Shown here: piece by piece, positions 1 to 5,665 of the stretch
Layout of the letters: every line of letters starts with the position of its first letter
Position numbering within the stretch: the first letter of the stretch is position 1
Origin: Candidatus Nomurabacteria bacterium
Lineage (GTDB): Bacteria > Patescibacteriota > Minisyncoccia > Phycocordibacterales > UBA9973
Length of the DNA stretch: 8,098 nucleotides
Direction: 5' to 3'
NCBI GenBank assembly: GCA_020846955.1
Contig: JADLCZ010000053.1
Coordinates: 1-8,098 of the forward strand
Notes under the pieces: generated by a model
Databases searched by the model: none
Told to the model about the DNA's origin: nothing
What the model saw: only the letters and a program-made list of their open reading frames with translations
Program-made: the position numbers and the translations under genes

Positions 1-492
1 GCAGACGTCGGACGTCTGCAAAAAGAAAAGAAACCCCTTGTCTCTATTGTTTGTTACTGTTTAAATCCAAACCATTTCCATTTTATTTTAAAACAAGAAG
101 TAGAAGGTGGTATTTCTGAATTTATAAAGCGTTTAATTGGCGGATATACAAAGTATTTTAATATAACATATAATCGTAGTGGAGTTTTGTTTCAAGGAAA
201 ATTTAAATCACATTTAATAGATACCGATCAATATATTTTGAAAATTAGACCTTATGTAAATATAAATTATTTGATACATGATATTCCAGAGGAAAAAAGA
301 CATTTAGTTTTAGCTAGTGATAGAGAGTATGACAACCTAGCTTTTGACCTAGTTTCTAAAAAAGAAGCTGAAGGAATTTTAGAGTTTTATGGAGATAATA
401 AAAAATTTAAAAATGAATGTATGAAAGTTGTAGATATGATTCGCAAAGAAAGAGGAAACACAACTTTGGAAGAAGAGGATCTATTGCCTTAA
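1..492 (+). CDS. REP-associated tyrosine transposase (Y1/HUH family), 5' end outside window
   Basis: The frame is open from base 1 to a TAA at 490-492, so this is the C-terminal ~163 residues of a longer protein; the usual first 60-70 residues lie upstream of the window. It shows the family hallmark NPNHFHFIL (HUH metal-binding histidines encoded at 73-75 and 79-81), then a helix GGYTKYFN carrying candidate nucleophile tyrosines (visible residues 49 and 52), then RSGVLFQGKFKS, typical of RAYT-type TnpA_REP proteins. Family members cut and join single-stranded DNA at short palindromes. Two copies of such a palindrome occur here, one inside the frame (2-18) and one just after the stop (501-517). 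A TTG at 187 could open a shorter ORF, but that would lack the HUH motif and is not a credible start. Family assignment is firm; current mobility is unknown. Confidence 0.9.
   Translation, partial: ADVGRLQKEKKPLVSIVCYCLNPNHFHFILKQEVEGGISEFIKRLIGGYTKYFNITYNRSGVLFQGKFKSHLIDTDQYILKIRPYVNINYLIHDIPEEKRHLVLASDREYDNLAFDLVSKKEAEGILEFYGDNKKFKNECMKVVDMIRKERGNTTLEEEDLLP
2..18. repeat. REP-like palindrome, copy 1, inside the transposase frame
   Basis: The sequence is CAGACGTC-G-GACGTCTG: two perfect 8-bp arms around one base, extended by one more G:C pair to 1-19. It is translated as part of a poorly conserved loop before the first core strand (residues ADVGRLQK). It is the exact reverse complement of the 17-bp copy at 501-517. 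Being a target or end of the adjacent transposase is an inference from RAYT biology. Confidence 0.8.
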
Positions 493-495
493 TAA

Positions 496-522
496 TTTTT
501 CAGACGTCCGACGTCTGAAAAA
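496..522. repeat. REP-like palindrome, copy 2, after the transposase
   Basis: The core CAGACGTC-C-GACGTCTG (501-517) is flanked by T5 on the left and A6 on the right, so the stem extends to 13 bp. It is copy 1 in inverted orientation, the arrangement expected of a REP pair around a RAYT gene. It does not look like a + strand terminator, because the bases after the stem are A, not T. Confidence 0.8.
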
Positions 523-524
523 AG

Positions 525-533
525 TTATCCACA
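525..533 (+). promoter_or_regulatory. DnaA-box consensus, single copy
   Basis: TTATCCACA matches the classic DnaA box exactly and lies 8 bases after the REP-like palindrome. There is no cluster of boxes or DNA-unwinding element around it, so this is not evidence of an origin. A second exact copy is at 6257-6265. Confidence 0.4.
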
Positions 534-551
534 GGTATTGCGAGTTTTATA

Positions 552-580
552 TTTACGCTTTTTAATAGGTGTGGGATAAT
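552..580 (+). promoter_or_regulatory. Promoter of the 587-3355 operon
   Basis: TTTACG (552-557), a 17-bp spacer, then GATAAT (575-580). The hexamer ends 6 bases before the ATG at 587, so the predicted transcription start is on or next to the start codon. No Shine-Dalgarno sequence fits between them. Confidence 0.7.
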
Positions 581-586
581 TATTAG

Positions 587-1192
587 ATGTTAAAAAAAAT
601 ATTGAAAGTTCTAAAGTGGATTGGAATTGTTATTCTTGTTGGATTTGTGATTGTAGTAATTATAAGAGTTTTTCATTTTTATAATTTAGATAAAACAAAT
701 GTAGAAGTTGCCAAGATTCATAGTACGAAACTACAAATGGCGGATGTATTAGGGACCAACTTGCCACCTGACCCAGGAGCTCAAGCAGACGCAACCGTAC
801 AAGGGATAGATGTCAACAAAAACGGAATAAGAGATGACGTAGAACTCGCAATATTTAAAGAGTATCCAAATAGTGTAAAAACTCGCGCTGTCCTATTGCA
901 ATATGCACTAGCATTGCAGATGGAAGTAACTCAGCCGATAGTGAATGAGGAGACAGTAATTGCTGTGACACAAGAAGAAGATAGAGCTTATGTATGCATT
1001 GGAGATATTTTCTCAAGAGAAGATCTAGATAAATTTAGCGTAGAAACTGAAATTTTAAATAAATTTGTAGAAGAAAAACAATTCAATACAGTAGATAGAA
1101 AAAATTATAGAACCGAATTTTATAAAAATATAGGCAGTTATAAATCATTAGATCGTGTTTGTGATATTGATTATTCAAGTTTACCTAATTAA
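587..1192 (+). CDS. Membrane-anchored protein with an EF-hand-like calcium loop, function unknown
   Basis: 201 residues. The N terminus is basic (LKKILKVLK) and is followed by one hydrophobic helix at about residues 11-29, predicting a signal anchor with the rest outside the membrane. Residues 75-86 read DVNKNGIRDDVE, with acidic or Asn side chains at positions 1, 3, 5, 9 and 12, as in EF-hand-like or thrombospondin type-3 calcium loops. Two cysteines in the outer part (137 and 192) could form a disulfide. It is the first gene of an operon: the next ATG begins 6 bases after its stop. The ATG at 587 is preferred because a -10 element lies exactly 6 bases upstream. I do not recognise a named family. 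The pairing with a secreted hydrolase suggests a shared envelope role, which is inference. Confidence 0.85.
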   Translation: MLKKILKVLKWIGIVILVGFVIVVIIRVFHFYNLDKTNVEVAKIHSTKLQMADVLGTNLPPDPGAQADATVQGIDVNKNGIRDDVELAIFKEYPNSVKTRAVLLQYALALQMEVTQPIVNEETVIAVTQEEDRAYVCIGDIFSREDLDKFSVETEILNKFVEEKQFNTVDRKNYRTEFYKNIGSYKSLDRVCDIDYSSLPN

Positions 1193-1198
1193 AACAAA

Positions 1199-3355
1199 AT
1201 GAGATTGTTTTTTGCAAAATGCAAAATAGGTTTGATTATACTAACGATATTTATCTTACCGAATTTAGCTTTCGCTCAAATTTGTTCCACAGATGGATAT
1301 ACTATTTTAACTATAAATGGAATTTTTACAAACGAAGAAAAAGCTACTCAAAATAAACGTGCATTACAACGTAAATTAGACAGCACTTACAATAATCAAC
1401 CCTTAACCGTAGATTTTGTGCATAACGAAAGTCATCTTGCTGGGGTGGGGGATCTTTTTGATGCTGTGGCTCAGGGACTTTTTGGACAGAAGTCGGACTA
1501 TGATTTGACCGAAATACTTAATGATGCAAGCCAGAAGGTAACAACACAAAAGTTACTTCTAGTTGCCCATTCACAAGGTAATTTTTATGCCAACAATTTC
1601 TATGACAAAGTCGCCGGAATCGAAGGCGGTGTTCCTGTGCAATCTATTGGTATGTATGGCGTAGCGAGTCCTGCAAGCTATGTAGCAGGCGGGGGAAATT
1701 ACTTAACTTCAGATACGGATACAGTGATCGCAAGTTTACCCCGTAAAGTCTTGAATCATAATGTATCTATTCTTCCACCTAATATTCATATACCATCACA
1801 GCCGGGTAATAATGGGCATGGATTCTCGGATATATATTTAGAATACCAAGCTTCTAGAATTGTTTCTGATATTAACGCCTCGCTTAAAAAATTACAAACA
1901 AATAATATCCAAGATATAAATTCCAATTGTATTGCTCCACAGAAATTAACACTCGGTCACAAAATTGAAAAGGTGGTACTAAAAGTTGCAGATCCTCTAG
2001 CTGATAAGACTTTGCAAGGTACGCTCATAACTGGTAAATATATAGTTGCAGGATCAGAAATAGCTAGAGATACTTTTCTGGCTGGATTAAATGCAAGCAA
2101 GATTGCAGGAACAGCAATGGTTGATGCAAGTATTGCATTTGGTAATGGCGTCTTGAAAGGTGCTCAGATTGCGACCAATGCTACGGTTTCAGCAGTAGGG
2201 AAATTTGGTAAATCTATCAAGAATATTGCACTCGGTATTGGTGCCAAGAATCAAGCAAATGCGATCGATGCAGTTAGTCCCGAGAATACAAATCCTGAGA
2301 TAATAAATGTAGAGAATCCAATCTTGCCAATTGCGAAATTAATAGAGATCAAACCAGATATTATTCCACAAGTCGTGATAGAAACTCCGGAAATATTGGC
2401 TACTGTTACTCCGCTTATGCCTCCAGCACCTGAGCCAATCATAGAGCCAGTTGTAAAAGAAGTTTTAAGTAATATTCACAGTAGAAGCCATCATAATGAT
2501 ACACAAGATCCACCACCACCTCCAGATCCTGTAGTTGAGGAAACTCCGGTTGTTGTTCCTCCGGATACAAATGCCCCGACAATTACTATTGTCGGCGCCA
2601 ATCCAATGATTCTGAAATTGAATGCAAGTTATTCGGAACTTAGCGCTACAGCAGTTGACGATACAGATGGAGATATAAGTGCAAATATTATTATAGATGG
2701 GACAGTAGATACTACTAAGCAGGGCACGTATACGATCACATACAAAGTGACAGACGTAGCTGGCAATACTGCCACGGCAACTCGCACAGTAAAAGTCGCA
2801 ACATACATATATGATTCGGTTTATCGATATGGCACAGGTAATGGTGATGGAAATAATTGGCGAGTTTGGTATTTCAACGGGACTGTATTTTATGATTGGA
2901 TAGATACATATGTTGATCATTATCTCAAAGAGGAATATACGATGAAGCATTTTGGTGGACCAACAATGTTCTGCTCTGTGTGTATTGCTCATGGCATATT
3001 CAAGACCAATCCACTGCAAGGTTTTGAATCGGATGATCTATTTATCCCATCTCTTGAGAGAAACCTACAATGGGTACCAGATGGTGTTTATAAAATGAAA
3101 ATACAGTGGGATGCTACAGGATATTCATATAATATGTCACTTGAAGACGGAACATTGTACGAAGAAGGCCATATTGATGTAGAAAATGTAAATAAAGATA
3201 TGTACAGTGGTTGGAGTGCGGACTATAATCACAACCCTGCATTTACTGTTCCGCAAACAGATTCTTGGTGGTATGGCGTATTGAGCTATTTCCCTGAAGG
3301 TTATGAGGGTGGGGTAAATATGACACTCGAGCCATACCCAGTGTACGTAGAATAA
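1199..3355 (+). CDS. Secreted alpha/beta hydrolase (lipase-like) with Ig-like domain and novel C-terminal domain
   Basis: 718 residues. There is a signal peptide with hydrophobic core at 11-24 and a likely cut after AFA (residue 26). Residues ~34-230 form an alpha/beta-hydrolase domain: strand LLLVAHSQGN carries the nucleophile elbow AHSQG (Ser125), and His207 in NGHGFSD is the likely catalytic base; the acidic residue is not assigned. Residues ~250-345 are Ala/Gly-rich and probably helical, followed by a Pro/Glu-rich linker (~355-457) with a PPPPP run. Residues ~457-534 fit a DUF5011/Cry22-type Ig-like domain (ending GTYTITYKVTDVAGN). The last ~184 residues are rich in Trp and Tyr and unrecognised. 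Substrate is unknown; lipase-like is a fold-level statement. It follows the 587 gene by 6 bases with no Shine-Dalgarno, so translational coupling is likely. Confidence 0.85.
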   Translation: MRLFFAKCKIGLIILTIFILPNLAFAQICSTDGYTILTINGIFTNEEKATQNKRALQRKLDSTYNNQPLTVDFVHNESHLAGVGDLFDAVAQGLFGQKSDYDLTEILNDASQKVTTQKLLLVAHSQGNFYANNFYDKVAGIEGGVPVQSIGMYGVASPASYVAGGGNYLTSDTDTVIASLPRKVLNHNVSILPPNIHIPSQPGNNGHGFSDIYLEYQASRIVSDINASLKKLQTNNIQDINSNCIAPQKLTLGHKIEKVVLKVADPLADKTLQGTLITGKYIVAGSEIARDTFLAGLNASKIAGTAMVDASIAFGNGVLKGAQIATNATVSAVGKFGKSIKNIALGIGAKNQANAIDAVSPENTNPEIINVENPILPIAKLIEIKPDIIPQVVIETPEILATVTPLMPPAPEPIIEPVVKEVLSNIHSRSHHNDTQDPPPPPDPVVEETPVVVPPDTNAPTITIVGANPMILKLNASYSELSATAVDDTDGDISANIIIDGTVDTTKQGTYTITYKVTDVAGNTATATRTVKVATYIYDSVYRYGTGNGDGNNWRVWYFNGTVFYDWIDTYVDHYLKEEYTMKHFGGPTMFCSVCIAHGIFKTNPLQGFESDDLFIPSLERNLQWVPDGVYKMKIQWDATGYSYNMSLEDGTLYEEGHIDVENVNKDMYSGWSADYNHNPAFTVPQTDSWWYGVLSYFPEGYEGGVNMTLEPYPVYVE

Positions 3356-3364
3356 TGGTATAAT
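3356..3364 (+). promoter_or_regulatory. Extended -10 promoter of the 3371 gene
   Basis: TGG followed by TATAAT (3359-3364) is a perfect extended -10 directly after the stop of the hydrolase gene. No convincing -35 is seen, as is usual for extended -10 promoters. The hexamer ends 6 bases before the ATG at 3371, predicting a leaderless transcript. Confidence 0.75.
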
Positions 3365-3370
3365 AAATGT

Positions 3371-4162
3371 ATGGCTCGCAAGAAGAGTAAAAAGGTAAAT
3401 ATATTTTTTGTCATACTGATGGTGGCAATCTTGGGCTATTTCTATTACAAGTTCGACGCATCACAGAGCTTGCAGAGCAAAGATGACCCAAAGGAAATTG
3501 TGAATATAAAAACTTTTCCTGATGATATTGTGGTTGAAAAAGAATCTCTAATTTCCAAACCTACTTGGTACAAAGAGATTAATATAGAATATCCCAAAGG
3601 TGATGTTGTGGGTGTGGCGGACATAGCAAGTTTCGCAAAAGAAAAGGCCGATAAATTCTGGTGTCTAAACGATGAGGAGAATCTGACCGAAGCCCAATCT
3701 AAAAAGAAAGCCGACAAGGCCATGTATGAATGTAGCTTAGAGATTAAATATTCCTATACATTTAGCAACAAATTATTTACCCATAAGCTTGTCATATACG
3801 GTAGCGGAGGAGTGCATGGTATATATAGCATAGAGACATTTACTTATGATACAGATGGTAATAAATTGGCATTGGTAGATCTAGTTGCGAACAAAGAGAA
3901 TTACAAGAAAATAATTAGTGATAAATTAAAAATCGGCTTTAATGAATATCAGAAAAATAATCCTAATACAAATTTCGATTCCAGTATTGAAGAAATTATA
4001 ATCGAAGAAAATATTGATACATTACCATATGTAGCTACGAAAGATGGACTTGTATTTCTTTTCAACGAAACAAATGGACTTTCAAATGAAGATGGGGAAG
4101 TGGAGATAAAAATCCCAAAAAATGAATTGATTGGGATTATAAAATCTGAATTTCTAAATTAA
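3371..4162 (+). CDS. Membrane-anchored DUF3298-type extracytoplasmic protein
   Basis: 263 residues: a basic N terminus (MARKKSKKVN), a single membrane helix at about 10-27, then an outer domain. Residues 146-150 read GGVHG, followed by IYSIETFTYDTDGNKLALVDLV, the pattern of DUF3298 domains (GGAHG, then a strand, then a Gly-Lys turn and L-x-D-L), as found at the C terminus of RsiV and PdaC-like proteins. The part before it (~65-140) resembles the companion DUF4163 region, including a Cys pair (98 and 121). In known proteins this module binds lysozyme or accompanies peptidoglycan-active domains. No catalytic domain is visible here, so a binding or sensing role is the more likely inference. It has its own promoter and is separate from the upstream operon. 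Confidence 0.8.
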   Translation: MARKKSKKVNIFFVILMVAILGYFYYKFDASQSLQSKDDPKEIVNIKTFPDDIVVEKESLISKPTWYKEINIEYPKGDVVGVADIASFAKEKADKFWCLNDEENLTEAQSKKKADKAMYECSLEIKYSYTFSNKLFTHKLVIYGSGGVHGIYSIETFTYDTDGNKLALVDLVANKENYKKIISDKLKIGFNEYQKNNPNTNFDSSIEEIIIEENIDTLPYVATKDGLVFLFNETNGLSNEDGEVEIKIPKNELIGIIKSEFLN

Positions 4163-4185
4163 TTCGGGTATTTATATTTTTGGTG

Positions 4186-4191
4186 TATAAT
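4186..4191 (+). promoter_or_regulatory. -10 element of the 4198 microprotein
   Basis: TATAAT ends 6 bases before the ATG at 4198. The bases TATAATAAGTGTATG here and TATAATAAATGTATG at 3359 are nearly identical, hexamer to start codon. The -35 region is weak (ATTCGG). Confidence 0.65.
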
Positions 4192-4197
4192 AAGTGT

Positions 4198-4293
4198 ATG
4201 ATAACCAAGCATACAGTAAGAGTAATACTAGGATTTACCGCTATGATACTCGTAGGCTTGATAACACTTGTGGTAATCAACCACTATAAATAA
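4198..4293 (+). CDS. 31-residue single-helix membrane microprotein
   Basis: ATG at 4198 to TAA at 4291-4293. The protein starts MITKHTVRVILGF and ends VVINHYK: a short basic N terminus, about 20 hydrophobic residues (9-28), and a basic C-terminal tail, which predicts one transmembrane helix. The main support is not length but the start: a perfect -10 hexamer lies exactly 6 bases upstream, as for three larger genes in this window. A REP-like palindrome starts two bases after the stop. Function is unknown; small single-helix proteins often modulate membrane complexes. Chance occurrence cannot be excluded without homologues. Confidence 0.55.
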   Translation: MITKHTVRVILGFTAMILVGLITLVVINHYK

Positions 4294-4294
4294 G

Positions 4295-4333
4295 GAAGTC
4301 CGACTTCACTAAGATTCCGTCCAAGCTAGTGAA
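4295..4333. repeat. REP-like palindrome GAAGTC-C-GACTTC with overlapping hairpin
   Basis: GAAGTC (4295-4300) and GACTTC (4302-4307) flank a single C. The core GTC-C-GAC and the one-base centre match the palindrome at 501-517, although the outer bases differ. A second pairing, TTCACTA (4305-4311) with TAGTGAA (4327-4333), uses part of the same arm, so the two hairpins cannot form together. No T-run follows, so it is not an intrinsic terminator. Confidence 0.5.
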
Positions 4334-4346
4334 CCTATACGCGAAG

Positions 4347-4374
4347 TTGACAAAATTTGGACTTTTGATAGTAT
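4347..4374 (+). promoter_or_regulatory. Promoter of the rplJ-rplL operon
   Basis: A perfect TTGACA (4347-4352) is followed after 16 bp by TAGTAT (4369-4374). Transcription should start near 4381, giving a leader of about 250 bases before rplJ that contains a heptamer array, the L10 leader and a CTAG array. Confidence 0.6.
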
Positions 4375-4407
4375 GTATTTCGTAAGCTGTAGACAGAAGG
4401 CAGAATC

Positions 4408-4484
4408 AATTACGAATGACGAATTTCAAATTACGAGTTTAAATGCATTAATTCGTAATCCGTAATTACTAATTCGTAATTAAC
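4408..4484. repeat. 77-bp array of eleven 7-bp units (AATTACG / AATTCGT), inverted halves
   Basis: Read in steps of 7 from 4408 the units are AATTACG, AATGACG, AATTTCA, AATTACG, AGTTTAA, ATGCATT, AATTCGT, AATCCGT, AATTACT, AATTCGT, AATTAAC. The left half carries ACG units and the right half the complementary CGT units around the palindrome AATGCATT (4442-4449). Outer arms 4408-4417 and 4472-4481 pair perfectly, and inner arms 4430-4439 and 4450-4459 pair with one mismatch. It would form a long hairpin in the rplJ leader RNA. Confidence 0.8.
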
Positions 4485-4487
4485 TAT

Positions 4488-4550
4488 AAGCCCTTCCGAG
4501 GTGAATACACAAATATGTGTTTTCTCTATACGGCCGGCAGGTCGATTTTT
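4488..4550 (+). promoter_or_regulatory. Probable ribosomal protein L10 leader RNA
   Basis: The conserved-looking pieces CCTTCCGAGGTG (4492-4503) and ATACGGCCGGCAGGT (4528-4542) surround a small hairpin ACACA-AATA-TGTGT (4507-4520). GAG 4498-4500 can pair with CTC 4524-4526, and GCC 4490-4492 with GGC 4536-4538. The layout and position, directly upstream of rplJ, fit the L10 leader, to which L10 or L10-L12 binds to repress its own operon. The T6 run at 4546-4551 could belong to an attenuator, but no clear competing terminator stem is visible. Assignment is from memory of the motif; a covariance-model search would decide. Confidence 0.6.
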
Positions 4551-4597
4551 TATTTATTCAATCAGCTTTTAGGATTTAGTTTTGGGTTTGGCGTCCG

Positions 4598-4632
4598 CTA
4601 GTCCCTAGAACCTAGCCCCTAGAAGCTAACAA
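4598..4632. repeat. CTAGNNN heptamer array before rplJ
   Basis: CTAG recurs exactly every 7 bp at 4598, 4605, 4612 and 4619, with a final CTAA at 4626. The variable triplets are TCC, AAC, CCC, AAG. The array ends one base before the rplJ ATG, occupying the place of a ribosome binding site. Two upstream units (TTTAGGA, TTTAGTT at 4568-4581) may be a further degraded period-7 stretch. Confidence 0.8.
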
Positions 4633-4633
4633 T

Positions 4634-5131
4634 ATGGCATTAAAAAAAGAAAAAAAGGTAGAGATTGTAGACTCTATCGAGGGTAACCTCAAAGGTATAC
4701 AATCAGCTGTCTTTGTGAAATTCGACAAGCTCAAAGTGGCTGATTCGAATACATTACGAAGAAGTTTGCAGAAAGAGGGTATTGGATACACAGTAGCCAA
4801 AAAGACTCTTTTGAAGCGTGCACTCGGAACTCAAGGAATAGAGGGGACAATGCCCGAACTTGATGGCCAGATAGCCTTTGCCTACGGTACAGACCTATTG
4901 GCACCAGCACGAGAAGTGTATGCTTTCCAGAAAACTCACAAAGAGAATGTTTCAATTCTCGGAGGAGTGTTTGAAGGAAAATATATGGATAAAGCTCAAA
5001 TGGAGCAAATTGCTACAATTCCTCCACGCGAGGTATTGCTCAGTCAAATTGCATACTTGCTCAAGTCCCCACTTCAGAGTTTGGCAATTGCAGTGAATGC
5101 AGTAGCCAGCCAGAAAGGTTCTAGTAACTAG
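4634..5131 (+). CDS. rplJ: 50S ribosomal protein L10 (uL10)
   Basis: 165 residues, the normal bacterial length. The start MALKKEKKVEIV, the FVKFDKL strand near residue 30 and the conserved IGYTVAKKTLLKRAL (50-64) are typical of the uL10 N-terminal domain that binds 23S rRNA helices 42-44 together with L11. GGVFEGK (110-116) follows, and the helix PLQSLAIAVNAVA (146-158) is the C-terminal L7/L12-binding segment, with room for few L12 dimers. It is the first gene of the stalk operon and is probably autoregulated through the leader at 4488-4550. No Shine-Dalgarno is present. The last codons and the stop (TCT AGT AAC TAG) are part of a CTAGNNN array, so the repeat defines the protein's extreme C terminus (SSN). 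Confidence 0.97.
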   Translation: MALKKEKKVEIVDSIEGNLKGIQSAVFVKFDKLKVADSNTLRRSLQKEGIGYTVAKKTLLKRALGTQGIEGTMPELDGQIAFAYGTDLLAPAREVYAFQKTHKENVSILGGVFEGKYMDKAQMEQIATIPPREVLLSQIAYLLKSPLQSLAIAVNAVASQKGSSN

Positions 5132-5148
5132 TTTCTAGGTGCTAGTAT
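5121..5148. repeat. CTAGNNN heptamer array at the end of rplJ
   Basis: CTAG recurs at 5121, 5128, 5135 and 5142 with triplets TAA, TTT, GTG, TAT. The first two units overlap the rplJ stop codon. The array is roughly inverted relative to the array at 5182-5216 and could pair with it in the mRNA. Confidence 0.75.
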
Positions 5149-5156
5149 CAAAAACA

Positions 5157-5180
5157 TTTATTATTTATTATTTATTATTT
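5157..5180. repeat. TTTATTA tandem heptamers
   Basis: Three perfect copies of TTTATTA at 5157, 5164 and 5171 plus a partial TTT. It lies between two CTAGNNN arrays and has the same 7-bp period with an unrelated sequence. Confidence 0.85.
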
Positions 5181-5181
5181 T

Positions 5182-5216
5182 CTAGAAACTAGAACCTAGT
5201 AGCTAGAAACTAATCT
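5182..5216. repeat. CTAGNNN heptamer array before rplL
   Basis: CTAG recurs at 5182, 5189, 5196 and 5203 with a final CTAA at 5210; triplets are AAA, AAC, TAG, AAA. Unit number and the closing CTAA match the array in front of rplJ. It ends 7 bases before the rplL ATG, and no Shine-Dalgarno is visible. Confidence 0.8.
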
Positions 5217-5223
5217 TAAAATT

Positions 5224-5592
5224 ATGTCAAAATTTAATTCATTTCTTACAGAATTGGAAAATGCTTCAGTTCTAGAACTCAATGAGCTAGTAAAAGCAAT
5301 TGAAGAAAAATTCGGAGTTTCTGCAGCAGCGGTAGCTGTAGCAGGACCAGCCGCAGGTGCAGGTGAAGCTACAGAAGAGAAGAGCACTTACACAGTTGAG
5401 CTTACAAGTGCAGGCGAGACAAAGATCGCAGTTATGAAGGTTGTAAAGGAAGTATTGGCTCTTGGACTTAAAGAAGCGAAAGATCTAGTAGATGGTGCTC
5501 CAGCAGTACTAAAAGACGGTATGAAGAAAGCCGACGCAGAAGATTTCAAAAAGCAATTGGAAGGCGCTGGTGCTGTAGTTACTTTGAAATAA
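5224..5592 (+). CDS. rplL: 50S ribosomal protein L7/L12 (bL12)
   Basis: 122 residues, full length for the family. Residues 1-31 form the helical dimerisation domain that docks on L10, 32-52 is an Ala/Gly-rich flexible hinge (SAAAVAVAGPAAGAG), and 53-122 is the C-terminal domain with the conserved GLKEAKDLVDGAP helix (81-93) that recruits translation factors, ending GAVVTLK. It lies 92 bases after rplJ in the same operon and is closed by a terminator at 5619-5646. Codon use is cleaner and more GC-rich than in neighbouring genes, as expected for a very highly expressed protein. The ATG at 5224 is the only sensible start. Confidence 0.98.
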   Translation: MSKFNSFLTELENASVLELNELVKAIEEKFGVSAAAVAVAGPAAGAGEATEEKSTYTVELTSAGETKIAVMKVVKEVLALGLKEAKDLVDGAPAVLKDGMKKADAEDFKKQLEGAGAVVTLK

Positions 5593-5618
5593 GTAAAAAT
5601 AAGCTTATTTATCAATAC

Positions 5619-5646
5619 AAAAACCACCCCTTGCGGGGTGCTTTTT
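5619..5646 (+). terminator. Terminator of the rplJ-rplL operon
   Basis: CACCCC (5625-5630), loop TTGC, GGGGTG (5635-5640), then CTTTTT. An A5 tract before the stem mirrors the T5 after it, so it may work in both directions. The loop and 3' arm also contain the -35 element of the next gene. Confidence 0.85.
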
Positions 5647-5659
5647 GTTGGCGTATACT
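5631..5659 (+). promoter_or_regulatory. Promoter of the 5666 regulator, overlapping the rplL terminator
   Basis: TTGCGG (5631-5636), 17-bp spacer, TATACT (5654-5659). The -10 ends 6 bases before the ATG at 5666. The -35 is made of the terminator loop and part of its 3' arm. Confidence 0.65.
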
Positions 5660-5665
5660 GTGCCA

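Noticed and set aside
496..522. Palindrome after the transposase as an intrinsic terminator
   Set aside because: The bases after the stem are A on either strand read, so the required U-run is missing; the T tract is on the 5' side and pairs with the A tract.
1491..1499. AGTC-G-GACT inside the hydrolase gene as a third REP-like copy
   Set aside because: Only 4-bp arms, within coding sequence, and flanking bases do not extend the stem; chance is sufficient.
2465..3019. Minus-strand ORF of 184 codons inside the hydrolase gene
   Set aside because: Rich in Cys and Ile with no domain or signal; it is a mirror frame of a well-supported secreted protein.
4294..4490. tRNA gene upstream of rplJ
   Set aside because: Small hairpins are present but no cloverleaf, T-loop GTTCRA or acceptor pairing can be built.
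4408..5216. Repeat arrays as CRISPR
   Set aside because: Units are 7 bp without spacer-length intervals, and no cas genes are present.
5645..5665. TTG start adding seven residues to the winged-helix regulator
   Set aside because: It lies in the terminator T-run and upstream of the predicted transcription start; ATG 5666 fits the family start and the -10 spacing.
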